A stretch of 64,000 nt of DNA. Source: Wenyingzhuangia aestuarii. GTDB lineage: Bacteria > Bacteroidota > Bacteroidia > Flavobacteriales > Flavobacteriaceae. The notes beneath the pieces are model-generated. The model saw nothing but the letters and a program-made list of their open reading frames with translations. It was not told the origin of the DNA and did not search any database. Below, piece after piece: positions 44,076-54,300 of this stretch. The stretch covers positions 62,001 through 126,000 of the forward strand of contig NZ_JAATJG010000003.1 in the NCBI RefSeq assembly GCF_011927765.1, written 5' to 3'. A program made the position numbers and the translations under genes. How positions within the stretch are numbered: position 1 is the stretch's first letter; the number at the start of each line of letters is the position of its first letter.

Positions 44076-45407
44076 TTATTGAAGATTTAATTTTAAAAGC
44101 TTTACAAATTTTATACGCAAAAGTAAGGCTCTTAACAACATCCATATGAGAAAAGCAATCCAAATTGCATATATTTTAAATTCTAAGAAATCTAAGATAA
44201 TCAAAGTAGGTACAAATCCTACAAAAGTGGCTATTAGCTGTGTATTTCTTAAGCTAACAGCTTCTGCCATTCCTTTATACACATCATCATACACAAAAGC
44301 AATGGCATTTAAAGGTTGCATAATTAACACCATCCAAAAGAAATTTTCAAACGTATCTATCACTTCTTGATCATTGGTAAATATTTTTCCGATGTACGGA
44401 TATAACATAAAAAACAAAATAGCTAAAGACACCGATACAATCAAAGCATATTTAGTAATTGTTTTTACCAATAACGCTAAATCTTTATAATTATTTTCTC
44501 CTTTTAACTTTCCTGATATAATTGCTGAAACACTCGCATATCCATCAATAAAAAAAGCAAAAAATAACCAAATTTGAAAAGCAATAGTAAAAGCAGCTAT
44601 GTAATTAGATCCATATTTGGTAGCATAAGCATTAGAGAGCACTAAACTTGTATTTAAAGCAATGGTTCTAACCAACATGTTTAAACTAATACTAATGGTT
44701 CTTTTTAATTCCGGATGTACCTTAAATATTATTTTTAAACGGAAAGGTGTTTTTACAAATAACAACACCAAAGCAAAAACAAACATTACAAACTGTGCTA
44801 TTAAACTTGCCCAGGCTGCTCCTTCTACATGCATAGCCGGAATTAACCCATCTACACCATACACCAATAAAAAGTCCAACAGAATGTTTAAAATAGCTCC
44901 TGTAGCACTAATCACCATAGGCCAAAAAGTATTTTGTAAACCTCTAAAGATAGAAAATACAGAAACTATAAATAACAGCAAGGGAAAACCCAAAGCCCTA
45001 ATTCTATAATAAGAAACGGTATAATCTAACACCAAACCATTAGCATTGTAGAGTTGAAAGATTTGAATGGTTAAAAAATACGTTATACAATAAATAGCAC
45101 AGCCCAACACAATGTTGATTCCTATCATTTGAGCAGGCAATCCTATAATTTTATCTAATTCTTTTTTTCCTAAATACTCGGCTACTAAGGCCGCAATAGC
45201 TACTTTACTTTGTGTAAAAATCCACCCTAAAGTTGCAATAAAAGAACCTGCAAGCCCAACTGCTGCCAAAGCCTCGGTGGCGTTTATAGACACATTTCCT
45301 ACCACAGCGGTGTCTGTTAAAGAAAGTATAGGTTCTATAACTCCAGATACAATAGCTGGAACTGCAATACTATTGATGTATTTAAACGAAAATTTACGCT
45401 TGCCCAT
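44076..45407 (-). CDS. MATE-family multidrug/toxin efflux transporter
   Basis: The 443-residue membrane protein has about 12 hydrophobic helices. The MATE fingerprints are IAVPAIVSGVIEPILSLTDTAVVG near the N-terminus and the matching second-half segment with VRTIALNTSLVLSNAYATKYGS. The layout is like the DinF branch. It would exchange Na+ or H+ for organic cations or toxic metabolites. It overlaps the alpha/beta-hydrolase gene upstream by 14 bp, a sign of translational coupling. Confidence 0.92.
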   Translation of the reverse strand: MGKRKFSFKYINSIAVPAIVSGVIEPILSLTDTAVVGNVSINATEALAAVGLAGSFIATLGWIFTQSKVAIAALVAEYLGKKELDKIIGLPAQMIGINIVLGCAIYCITYFLTIQIFQLYNANGLVLDYTVSYYRIRALGFPLLLFIVSVFSIFRGLQNTFWPMVISATGAILNILLDFLLVYGVDGLIPAMHVEGAAWASLIAQFVMFVFALVLLFVKTPFRLKIIFKVHPELKRTISISLNMLVRTIALNTSLVLSNAYATKYGSNYIAAFTIAFQIWLFFAFFIDGYASVSAIISGKLKGENNYKDLALLVKTITKYALIVSVSLAILFFMLYPYIGKIFTNDQEVIDTFENFFWMVLIMQPLNAIAFVYDDVYKGMAEAVSLRNTQLIATFVGFVPTLIILDFLEFKIYAIWIAFLIWMLLRALLLRIKFVKLLKLNLQ

Positions 45408-46239
45408 TGATAAATTGGATTGATTTTTCTACAACCTTTTTTAAGTCTGATGGCATTTCTTTTTCTGTATAAGGTTGAGAACATCCTAGCGCATGATTCA
45501 TGTTTTCTATCCAAACCAATTGGCTATTTGGATTCCATTTTTTTACATTTTCAGATTCAAAGGCTTTTACCACAACATCATTAGTTCCATGTACCAATAA
45601 ATGATTTGCTTTTAAATTTTTAGCAGCGTTTTGAATATTAAATCGATCTTTATTTTTGACAAAATCTTTATAAAAAGAAATGTAATGTGGCATTTTCTGT
45701 TTGGTTCTAGCATTTTTAATATGTGCTACCCCTCTTAATTTCCACCACCACAACTTAAAGCCTGTAGGAAAACGAACTTCAAAATCGGACACTCCAGCCC
45801 AAGAAATTATATTTTTTACTCTTGTATCTTCATTTGCCTTTAACGTAACAATTCCTCCTCCTCTAGAATGACCAATTAACGTTAAATTCTCTGTATCTAT
45901 TTCTGATGCTAACTCATCATTCTGTAAAACAAAATCTATTACCGATTGTAAATCGTCCATTTCTTTGGTGAATGTATTTTTACCAAAAGCTTTTAAATCT
46001 GGAAAATCTATAGGTTGCTCTGCCGTTCCTCCGTTATGTGAAAAACTAAACTTTGCAAAAAAGAAATTTTGTTTGGCAAATTCAGTTGCCATTAAATTCC
46101 AAGCCCCCCAATCTTTATATCCTTTGTATCCGTGACAAAAAATTACGATTGCTTTTTTTTGTCCATTTTTGGTATAATGTAAATCTGTTAAAATTGGTTT
46201 TTGGTGCTTTCCTTGCACCTGAATATTTTTGTGAACCAT
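45394..46239 (-). CDS. Alpha/beta-hydrolase family protein
   Basis: 281 residues with the alpha/beta-hydrolase pattern: IVIFCHGYKGYKDWGAW (oxyanion region, about 31-47), the nucleophile elbow GHSRGGG (about 123-129), HGTNDVVV carrying the acid Asp, and catalytic His in ENMNHALG. It looks like a serine esterase or dienelactone-hydrolase-like enzyme. The substrate is unknown. It touches the AddB-like gene (1-bp overlap) and overlaps the MATE gene, so all are in one transcript. Confidence 0.87.
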   Translation of the reverse strand: MVHKNIQVQGKHQKPILTDLHYTKNGQKKAIVIFCHGYKGYKDWGAWNLMATEFAKQNFFFAKFSFSHNGGTAEQPIDFPDLKAFGKNTFTKEMDDLQSVIDFVLQNDELASEIDTENLTLIGHSRGGGIVTLKANEDTRVKNIISWAGVSDFEVRFPTGFKLWWWKLRGVAHIKNARTKQKMPHYISFYKDFVKNKDRFNIQNAAKNLKANHLLVHGTNDVVVKAFESENVKKWNPNSQLVWIENMNHALGCSQPYTEKEMPSDLKKVVEKSIQFINGQA

Positions 46240-48992
46240 TATACTTCTTTTTTATACTTTTTGTCTAAATTCTCTACAAAAGTACGTTTGTTATCTAAAA
46301 TCTCATCAATCAAAGCAAACAATGCTTGTTTAAAACTTTCTAAATGCGCTGTTGTAACCGTGTATTCTTTGTTTCTAGGGTTTTCAGAAAAATTCATTGC
46401 TAAAAATCCTGCTTTAAAATTCTTAAACGAATAAATTCCTGTTTCTAAAACTCTTTCATCTAAATTAAATTTATGTTCTTCTGAATACAACAAAACATAC
46501 GTCATTACTTGTAGAATTTTATGGTATTTATAATCGGAAGTCACTAAAGACAAATCTGACAATTTTAAATCTTTGGCCTCTACTTTTCCCGTTTTATAAT
46601 CTACAATTCTTCTTACACCATCAACCTCATCAACCCTGTCTATTTTTCCTTTTAAAGCTACTTTATGCCCATTTGGAGTTGTTAACTCTACCTTATACTC
46701 TCCTTCTAAATCTTTAACAATAATTTCTTTACCTGCCTTAATCTCTTCCAACTCTTTGTTTAAGAAATTTAGCACAAATTGATTAGCAACTTCATTAATC
46801 AACCTGTTTTTCCCTGTAGTAGTATCTCCGGATTTAAAGTATTCTTTAAATTTAGAAGCCACCATTTCTTTAGCTTCCGATTTCATTTTTTTGATATCTT
46901 CTGCAATAAGAATTTTACCCACATAAGGCTTGTATAAAAACTCTAAAGAATCGTGAACTACAGTTCCTAAGGTATTGTGAGCAACTTCTTCTTCTACCTT
47001 ATCTGTCTCTTTAATTTTTAACACAATTTTCTGGTAAAAACTAAGTGGATCGTTTATATATTCTATAATTCTACTTGGCGATGCTCCTTTTTTAAAATAG
47101 TTAAGTAACAATTCCATCACTCTAGGAGTTTTTTCTACTTCTCTTGCCGTTACCGTATTTTTATGAACAGGAGCCACTACATTTTTATACGTAATATCTT
47201 TTTCTTTATCAATTAACAACTGTGTTAAGAATCTACTCATTTCACCCGCTCCAAAATCATTGGGCTTGGTATTGTACAATAAATAAATATTTTCTGCTCT
47301 CTGAATTAATCGATAAAAGTGATACGAGAAAATAGCATCTTTAGCCAAATAGGTAGGCATGTTAAAATGCTTTTTTACTTCAAAAGAAATAAAAGAACGC
47401 TCTGTTTTTCCTGATGGTAAGATCCCTTCGTTTACAGAAGTTAATATCACATTTTTAAAATCTAAACAACGGGTTTCTAAAACCCCCATTAATTGCATTC
47501 CTTCTAAAGCTTCCCCTTTAAAATCTACCGTTTCTAAGGGCAATAACTTTTTAAATATTTTATACAATACTTTAATATTGCTAATGTATTTGTATTGATT
47601 ATTTAAGTTGATTATTTCTTGAAACACTTTTCTGTACCCCTCTACATACAATAATTCTATACCTTCTAACTTGCTATTTAAGTAGTTGATAAAATCTATA
47701 ATTGCAGATAAAAATTCTAAAACATTAGGAAACTCTCCAAACAAAGCACTAATTGATTTGTGAAAACCATGCTTATCACAAAGATTGATGATGGTATTTT
47801 GTGTAATAAACACCAAGTTGTTTTTGGTGATATTGTCTATAACTTTACTATTGGTGTTTTCCGTAATTTTATTGACATATGGGTGTCTAAAAAATGACAA
47901 AACATCTTTGTAATAAAAAGATTCTTTCCCTAATTTTTGCTTATTCAAATGCAAATCAAACAAAGACTGAAACAAACCTGCTAAAGGAATATTGCTCAAC
48001 GCATATCCCATTGTAATATTTACCTTATTCACCTCACTTGGCAACGAATTTAAAACTACGGGTAAAATAGATTCTTCCGCCAATACAAAGGCAGTATCTT
48101 TTGGATCTATTTGCTTTCCTAAAAACGACGTAGCAGCTTTAATTCCGGTAACATTTAGAGGAGTTCCTAAAACCTGAATATTTTTCTTTTGCTTAAAATG
48201 ATTGTTTACAAAATTCTTTCGTCCTTCTTTTTGCAAACATTCCCACTCGTTAAAAAACTTTCTTACAAACATACCAGCCTCATGCTCGTCATCTAAGTAA
48301 TATTCATCTACATCCCAATAAATATGATTGTGATCTTTGGCTAAAAAACTTTTAAAAATTTCTTCTTCGGCTTTGTTTAAAGCATTAAATCCGATAAAAT
48401 GAAACGATTCATTCTTACGCGTTTCTAAATATTCTTTATGATTGTGATAAGCCTCTCTATAAATTAAACCTTGATATCCTGCTTTTTTATCTAATAAAGT
48501 ACTGCTCAGTTTTTGATAATACACATACAAGTCTTTTACAAAATTCATGTAATTTTTAATTGTATCTGTTTCCGTTTCTTTTTCTGGAGACCAATCTTTT
48601 ATATTCTGAAGATCTGTTAAGTAAGAAAAAATTTCTTTTCCATTTACCAAATGCCTATCAATCTCATTAAAATCTTGAATTACAATAGTTGCCCAACCAA
48701 TAAATCTTTCAAAGGTATCGGGTTCTGTGCCTTTAAATTCTTGATTATAAATATTAAAAAACTCAAAAACCAAAGAAACCTGATCCATACTTTCTAAGCC
48801 AGACATCTCTTTGATAAACTTTTCTATACTAACTATTTTTGGCAAAAAAGACACCTTACCATTTAGCTCATCTTTAAAACAATTTTTAAGATAAATACCT
48901 GCACGTTCACTAGGAACTATACAAGTTGTGTTTTTTAAATCTTGTTGTTTATCTATTACAGCTTTCGCTGTTTCTTTTAAAAATGTCTTCAT
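46239..48992 (-). CDS. AddB-like inactivated-helicase/PD-(D/E)XK nuclease
   Basis: About 917 residues starting at MKTFLKETAKAVIDKQ (ATG at 48992; an ATG four codons earlier at 49004 is an alternative). The N-terminal part has a superfamily 1 helicase layout without a convincing Walker A, as in AddB (TCIVPSERAGIYLKN). The C-terminal about 250 residues carry a RecB-type PD-(D/E)XK nuclease: HDSLEFLYKP, GKIDRVDEVDG and IVDYKTGK, with catalytic Asp and Lys. With the AddA-like gene at 51386-54496 it would form an AddAB double-strand-break resection enzyme. Two outer-membrane protein genes lie between them. Confidence 0.85.
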   Translation of the reverse strand: MKTFLKETAKAVIDKQQDLKNTTCIVPSERAGIYLKNCFKDELNGKVSFLPKIVSIEKFIKEMSGLESMDQVSLVFEFFNIYNQEFKGTEPDTFERFIGWATIVIQDFNEIDRHLVNGKEIFSYLTDLQNIKDWSPEKETETDTIKNYMNFVKDLYVYYQKLSSTLLDKKAGYQGLIYREAYHNHKEYLETRKNESFHFIGFNALNKAEEEIFKSFLAKDHNHIYWDVDEYYLDDEHEAGMFVRKFFNEWECLQKEGRKNFVNNHFKQKKNIQVLGTPLNVTGIKAATSFLGKQIDPKDTAFVLAEESILPVVLNSLPSEVNKVNITMGYALSNIPLAGLFQSLFDLHLNKQKLGKESFYYKDVLSFFRHPYVNKITENTNSKVIDNITKNNLVFITQNTIINLCDKHGFHKSISALFGEFPNVLEFLSAIIDFINYLNSKLEGIELLYVEGYRKVFQEIINLNNQYKYISNIKVLYKIFKKLLPLETVDFKGEALEGMQLMGVLETRCLDFKNVILTSVNEGILPSGKTERSFISFEVKKHFNMPTYLAKDAIFSYHFYRLIQRAENIYLLYNTKPNDFGAGEMSRFLTQLLIDKEKDITYKNVVAPVHKNTVTAREVEKTPRVMELLLNYFKKGASPSRIIEYINDPLSFYQKIVLKIKETDKVEEEVAHNTLGTVVHDSLEFLYKPYVGKILIAEDIKKMKSEAKEMVASKFKEYFKSGDTTTGKNRLINEVANQFVLNFLNKELEEIKAGKEIIVKDLEGEYKVELTTPNGHKVALKGKIDRVDEVDGVRRIVDYKTGKVEAKDLKLSDLSLVTSDYKYHKILQVMTYVLLYSEEHKFNLDERVLETGIYSFKNFKAGFLAMNFSENPRNKEYTVTTAHLESFKQALFALIDEILDNKRTFVENLDKKYKKEV

Positions 48993-49056
48993 ATATATGT
49001 TCAAAAAGCTGTTATATAAAGGAACGGTTTTTTTAAAGAGTATAAAAAATTAGGCA

Positions 49057-49089
49057 TAAAAAAAGCCGTCTCAAATTGAGACGGCTTTT
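49057..49089 (-). terminator. Terminator after the OmpA-TSP3 gene
   Basis: A 14-bp stem AAAAGCCGTCTCAA (49061-49074) pairs with 49076-49089 and ends in a T run on the minus strand just downstream of the OmpA gene. Confidence 0.82.
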
Positions 49090-49107
49090 AGAATATTTTA
49101 AAACTTA

Positions 49108-50571
49108 TTATTTTTCAATTGCACTTAAAACAACTCTTCTGTTTAAAGCTCTACCTGCTGCAGTATTATTACTTGCAATAGGTTTAGTTTCACCATAACC
49201 AACAGCGTTTAATCTCCAGTTAGCAATTCCGTGAGATGTTAAATAATCTACAACAGCTTGTGCTCTTTCTTGAGATAGCTTTAAGTTTTTAGCATCGTTA
49301 CCAGAGCTATCAGAATGTCCTTCTACATCAAAACGAACTCCGTCAAATTCTCTCATTACTTTAACAATTACATCTAAAGTTTTTGTTACTCCAGGTTTAA
49401 AAGCTGCTTTACCAGAATTAAACTGAATTGTTTTAGCATATGTACCTAATGATTTTTTTGCTTCTTCTGTTAACTTAACAGGACATCCATTGTTAGATTT
49501 TGGTCCTCTTTCGTTTACACAGTTATCTAAATTATCAGTTACACCATCACCATCTGTATCCGCCCATGGACAACCACCGTTAGCAACTGCTCCAAAAGTC
49601 TTAGGACACTTATCATTGTTATCAGACAATCCATCTTTATCAGAATCTGGACATCCAGCATCTTTTTTAGGACCTGCTAATGTTGGACATAAATCTTTGT
49701 TATCAGCAACACCATCTCCATCTGTATCAGGACAACCACCAAATTCTCCAGCTTTGTTTGGACAAGCATCAAATTTATCAGCTATACCATCTCCATCTGC
49801 ATCAGGACAACCTTTAGTTGCAACAGTACCTGCTAATTCAGGACATTCGTCATCTTTATCAGAAACTCCGTCACCATCCATATCAGGACAACCTTGTAAT
49901 TCTTTTTTACCTACTATTTGAGGACAAGCATCATCTGCATCTAACACTCCGTCAGAATCGGTATCTTTAGCTCCAAACTTTAACACTAAAGAAATAGAGT
50001 GTTGAAAATGGTACGCTCCAATGTATGGTGCACTACCAACTCCGTTAGCATCAAACAAAGAACTTGTTTTGTATGCAGATTCAAAATTCAAACCTACTTT
50101 ATCATTAAACCATGTGTTAAAACCTAAAGTTGGAGATAATTCTAAAGCAGAGTTACTATCTACCCAAGCACCACCAATACTAAATTTAGCATAAGGGTCA
50201 AACCATCCTGTTTGTCCAAACAATTCATTTAAGTCATATCTTAAACCAAAGTCTAAAGAATAATATGTTTTTTCACTTACTTCTCCAGAAGGAATTTCAT
50301 CAATAGAGTTTAATGCCCCAACAACATCTACTGTAAAACCTTTGTTTAAATACTTTGCAACATATAATCTACTTAATACAGGTAATGCATTAAAGTCTTT
50401 TACACCAATATAATCTTTCAACTGATCAAAAGGTTTAGATATCCCATATCCAGAAACATCTATCATATTAATCCCGACTCCAATAGCCCATGGATTTTTT
50501 TCATCTTGTGCAAATGACTTTATTGAAAAAATCATTACAATTAAAAGCGATACTATTTTAATTTTTTTCAT
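49108..50571 (-). CDS. OmpA-family outer-membrane protein with thrombospondin type 3 repeats
   Basis: I start at the ATG at 50571 (MKKIKIVSLLIVMIFSIKSFAQ), which gives a clean signal peptide; an upstream in-frame ATG at 50622 would add 17 residues running back through the promoter-proximal leader. The 487-residue protein has an N-terminal beta-barrel (about 22-200), five or six Ca-binding TSP3 repeats (about 200-340; DTDGDGV.D..D.CP units), and a C-terminal OmpA peptidoglycan-binding domain (about 360-487; VEGHSDSSGNDAKNLKLSQERAQAVVDYL). It anchors the outer membrane to the wall. A paralogue of its barrel lies directly upstream. Confidence 0.92.
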   Translation of the reverse strand: MKKIKIVSLLIVMIFSIKSFAQDEKNPWAIGVGINMIDVSGYGISKPFDQLKDYIGVKDFNALPVLSRLYVAKYLNKGFTVDVVGALNSIDEIPSGEVSEKTYYSLDFGLRYDLNELFGQTGWFDPYAKFSIGGAWVDSNSALELSPTLGFNTWFNDKVGLNFESAYKTSSLFDANGVGSAPYIGAYHFQHSISLVLKFGAKDTDSDGVLDADDACPQIVGKKELQGCPDMDGDGVSDKDDECPELAGTVATKGCPDADGDGIADKFDACPNKAGEFGGCPDTDGDGVADNKDLCPTLAGPKKDAGCPDSDKDGLSDNNDKCPKTFGAVANGGCPWADTDGDGVTDNLDNCVNERGPKSNNGCPVKLTEEAKKSLGTYAKTIQFNSGKAAFKPGVTKTLDVIVKVMREFDGVRFDVEGHSDSSGNDAKNLKLSQERAQAVVDYLTSHGIANWRLNAVGYGETKPIASNNTAAGRALNRRVVLSAIEK

Positions 50572-50602
50572 ATTAATTTTAGTTTTTAGTTTAAAATTAC
50601 TG

Positions 50603-50629
50603 CAAATATACGAAATTAACATACATCAA
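50603..50629 (-). promoter_or_regulatory. OmpA-TSP3 gene promoter (TTG-N16-TATATTTG)
   Basis: On the minus strand TTG (50629-50627) and an exact -7 element TATATTTG (50610-50603) are separated by 16 bp. This supports the ATG at 50571 as the start, 31 bp downstream. Confidence 0.55.
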
Positions 50630-50640
50630 TTATTAACCTA

Positions 50641-50686
50641 TGTTACAAAAAAACAAAAGGCTATTTCATTACGAAATAGCCTTTTG
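50641..50686 (-). terminator. Terminator after the small barrel gene
   Basis: A 14-bp stem (50654-50667 with 50673-50686; core AAAAGGCTATTTC) is followed on the minus strand by a T-rich run. It separates the small barrel gene from the OmpA-TSP3 gene. Confidence 0.82.
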
Positions 50687-50710
50687 CATGTTATTTATTC
50701 TTTATAGTAA

Positions 50711-51319
50711 TTACTCATCAAACCTTAATACAAAAGAAATTGAGTGTTGAAAATGGTATCCTGAAGAAACAATAGCTGAATTGTTTGTTCCTACTAATGA
50801 ACTAGTTTTGTACGATGATTCAAAGTTTAAACCAACATTTTCATTAAACCAAGTGTTAAATCCATAAGATGGAGAAATTACAAATCCTACAGATTCAGAA
50901 TCAACCCATGCTCCACCTAAAGATAACTTTACGTAAGGATCAAACCAAGCAGTATCTCCTACTAACTCGTTTAAATCATATCTAGCACCAAAATCAACAG
51001 AATAATACGCTGCATCATCTGGACTTCCAAAAGGAGATTTACTAATTGTGTTAATGGCAACAGCACCATCTACAATAATTCCTTTGTCTAAATATCTAGC
51101 AACAGATAATCTAGATAAAGATGGCAATGTATTCCAATCTCCAGCACTAAAATAATCAGAAACCTGAGAACCCAAGTCTCCCAAACCTGCAGCACTAACA
51201 TCTACCATGTTAATACCAAAACCGATAGCCCATTTATTTTCTTCATCTTGTGCATTTGCCTTTAAAGACGTTAACGACACAAACAATGAGAACAATAATA
51301 ATACTTTTAAATTTTTCAT
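50711..51319 (-). CDS. Outer-membrane beta-barrel protein, paralogue of the OmpA-TSP3 barrel
   Basis: The 202-residue protein has a signal peptide (about 1-23; LKVLLLFSLFVSLTSLKANAQ) and an eight-strand-type barrel. Its sequence follows the barrel of the downstream OmpA protein closely: WAIGFGINMVDVS against WAIGVGINMIDVS, RYDLNELVGDTAWFDPYVKLSLGGAWVDS against RYDLNELFGQTGWFDPYAKFSIGGAWVDS, and the shared ending HFQHSIS. It stops where the other continues into TSP3 repeats. An exact TATATTTG at 51349-51342 marks its own promoter. Function unknown. Confidence 0.9.
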   Translation of the reverse strand: MKNLKVLLLFSLFVSLTSLKANAQDEENKWAIGFGINMVDVSAAGLGDLGSQVSDYFSAGDWNTLPSLSRLSVARYLDKGIIVDGAVAINTISKSPFGSPDDAAYYSVDFGARYDLNELVGDTAWFDPYVKLSLGGAWVDSESVGFVISPSYGFNTWFNENVGLNFESSYKTSSLVGTNNSAIVSSGYHFQHSISFVLRFDE

Positions 51320-51341
51320 GATTTATTATGTTTTATTCTAA

Positions 51342-51349
51342 CAAATATA
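51342..51349 (-). promoter_or_regulatory. -7 element (TATATTTG) of the small barrel gene
   Basis: An exact TAnnTTTG match on the minus strand lies 22 bp before the start codon. No TTG sits at the right -33 distance. Confidence 0.45.
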
Positions 51350-51385
51350 AAAAAAATAACAAGCTTTACTACACATAGTATAAAA

Positions 51386-54300
51386 TTATGAAATCCTTAT
51401 CTCTATAGAATCATTACAATAAACCAAAAATTTATTTTTAACAACATAGCCCATAGAACTTAAAACATTACCGTAATTTTCTATTTGTAATTGATGTTGG
51501 GAATTAAAAACTCCTGTTTTATAATCTATAATAGTTACCTCTTTATGGTTAAAAATAATTCTATCCATAATATTAACTTCACCACTTTGAGTTATAAAAG
51601 AGCGTTCGTTAAAAACCTCTAAACCTTCTTTATAATAAGTTACTAAGTCTTTATGTTGAACAACATTATTTATAATTTGTTTAGCTTTTGCAGATACCTG
51701 ACTAGAAAGCGCTTGTTGATCTATATAACTAAAAGCTAATGGAACATCTTTAATAGATACAATTTTTTCAAAAGCATGATGTATTAGGTTTCCAAACAAT
51801 CTTGCCTCATCTTCAGTTTCTTGATTTTGAACCACAAAAATTTGATTCTCTTTTTTATCAATACTTAAAAAATCATCTAATACCCAATTCTCTTCACTAT
51901 CCTTAACTTTAGATAACCTTTCCGGATTTCCAACTTCGTAACTTAATTCACCTCCTTTTTCCGTAGCAAACAATTTAAAATAGTCTGAATAGTTTTTTAC
52001 CGTATTGGATTTAGTATTCTTTGTATCGCACAAAATAAATAACTGTTCTTCAGCCCTAGTTAAAGCCACATATAATAAATTAAAATTATCTAGCTGAATT
52101 TCTTCATTTACTTTATCTAAATATTCTTTTCCTTGAGCTCCATATAGTTCTAACTTACTAGAAACTGGAATTTGAAAACTCTCAAAATCTTGAAACAGCT
52201 CTCTTCCTTTAGTATTGTACCAAACTTTTTCGTTCTGAATGTATTCTGTATCTAAATCAAAAGGGAAAATTACTACGGGAAACTCTAGTCCTTTGGATTT
52301 ATGAATCGTCATAATCTGAACAGCATTTTTACTTGGCGAAACCTCTACTGTTAATTTTTCTCGCTTTCTATTCCAATACTGCAAAAAGGACTGCAATCCT
52401 CCAGATTCTTTTAATTGAAATTGTAAAACCAAATCTAAAAAGGCTTGTCCAAAAATATCAATGATGGGTTGCAGCTTAAACGCTCTAATAATATATTCAA
52501 CTCCATCATATAAAGACTGAGCAAAAAACTCTGATAGTTTAAAATCTACCTCTAAGTATACTAATAACTCATCTATGTTATTTGCTTTAATACAGGTTTC
52601 GTAAAACTCATGTTCCGGAATTTGAATCCCCAAATGATCTTTAAAAAAACACAATATCTCTATCAATTCTTCTTTGTCATCATTGTTCTCCAACCATCGC
52701 ATAAAACGAATAAAAAACTGTACAAGTTGATTGTTTTTTAACAACAAACTGTCTGGAGAAATTACCTCAACACCTTTAGACACCAAATAATCTGCAACAG
52801 CAATTCCATTTGTTTTTTTACGGGTTAACACACAAATATCTCCTCTATTAAAACCTTTTGCTTCTATATCTAAAATCTGCTGATAAATTTTTTCTGAATA
52901 AAATTCATGAGCTTCAAACTCCTCATCCCTTTCAAACACCTCTAATTTTACATAACCACCTTCTTTGCTATTTACTCCTTGATTTTTTTCTTGATCATAT
53001 ATTTCTTGATAAGTAGGCTGTTTTAAATAAGATGAAATAAAAGAGAAAAACTGATTGTTAAAGTTGATGACATTGCTATAACTACGAAAGTTTGTGTTTA
53101 GTGTTAAAATTTCTTTTTCTACAAAAAACTGATTTTCGTTTTCATTAGACAATTCCACAAATTGCGATGCTTTTCCTCCCCTCCATCTGTAAATAGATTG
53201 TTTAGCATCTCCCACCAACATTAATCCACCTTTGTTTTGCGATAGCGTGTTATGAATTAACGGAATTAAATTCTGCCATTGCAATTCAGAAGTATCTTGC
53301 ATTTCATCTATAAAGAAATACTGAAATTTCTCTCCTAAACGCTCATAAATAAAAGGAACCGGTTGATCTTTAATTTGCTTACTTATAAAACGATTAAATT
53401 CTGAGTTTAATCTAAAATTATTTTCTTCTTTTAAATTAGAAAACTCCTTGTTTATATGACTTAGAACCGCCAACGGAACTAAAGATTTTAATATTTTTTT
53501 AACTAAAAAGTATTGTCCTAAATGGTCTTGACATAATTTTTGAGAAATAGCGTACAATGTTAGTAGCTCTTCCTGAATCAAATCAATTTTATCTCTATCT
53601 GCTAATTTTACAGGATCTTTGGGTTTAGATTTGGCATACAACACTCCTTTTTCCATATTTCCAATCAATCGTTTCCCTGCCAACTCTTCTTCTTTTAACA
53701 TCCAACTTCCTAAAAACTTTTTAAAGTAATTGGGTAAATCTCCACTAGCAAAAGAACTATATGTAATGTCATTTTCATCAATCAAACCAAGAGACTGTTC
53801 TCCTACTTGTTTAAAAGCCTGCTCTGTATCTAGTAAATATTTTTTTAAGCGTTTTTCTAATTTCTGAAAATCGGAAAGATGAGTATTTACCAATTTAGAA
53901 ACCTCAATTTCATTTTCTTCGTTTAACAAAAGCTTGGCAACCTCTATTAAAGAAGCGTTAATATTCCAAGATTTGTCATCATTTACCTGATGTAACGTAT
54001 AGTTTACCAAGGTTTCTGTTAACTCTTTATCTTCTCCAATTCTAGAAACCAATAAATCAATAGTTTCTTCTAACAAAGGCTCTGCATCCATTTCTACTTC
54101 AAAATCTAGAGGCAACCCTAAATCCAAAGAAAAAGTTCTAATAAGCTTATGTGTAAAACTATCGATAGTAATGATGTTAAAACTTGCATAATTATGCAAT
54201 ATATTATTAAGAACTCTTTTAGATTTTTCCTTAATTTCTGTAGTTGATAATCCTGTTTCTGTTTTTAAAACCTCCACAATAGGATTTTCTTTTTCTATAG

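Noticed and set aside
49490-49921. 143-codon Ser/Pro-rich open frame opposite the TSP3 repeats
   Set aside because: The repeated composition is simply the reverse reading of the DTDGDGV/CP repeats of the OmpA gene.
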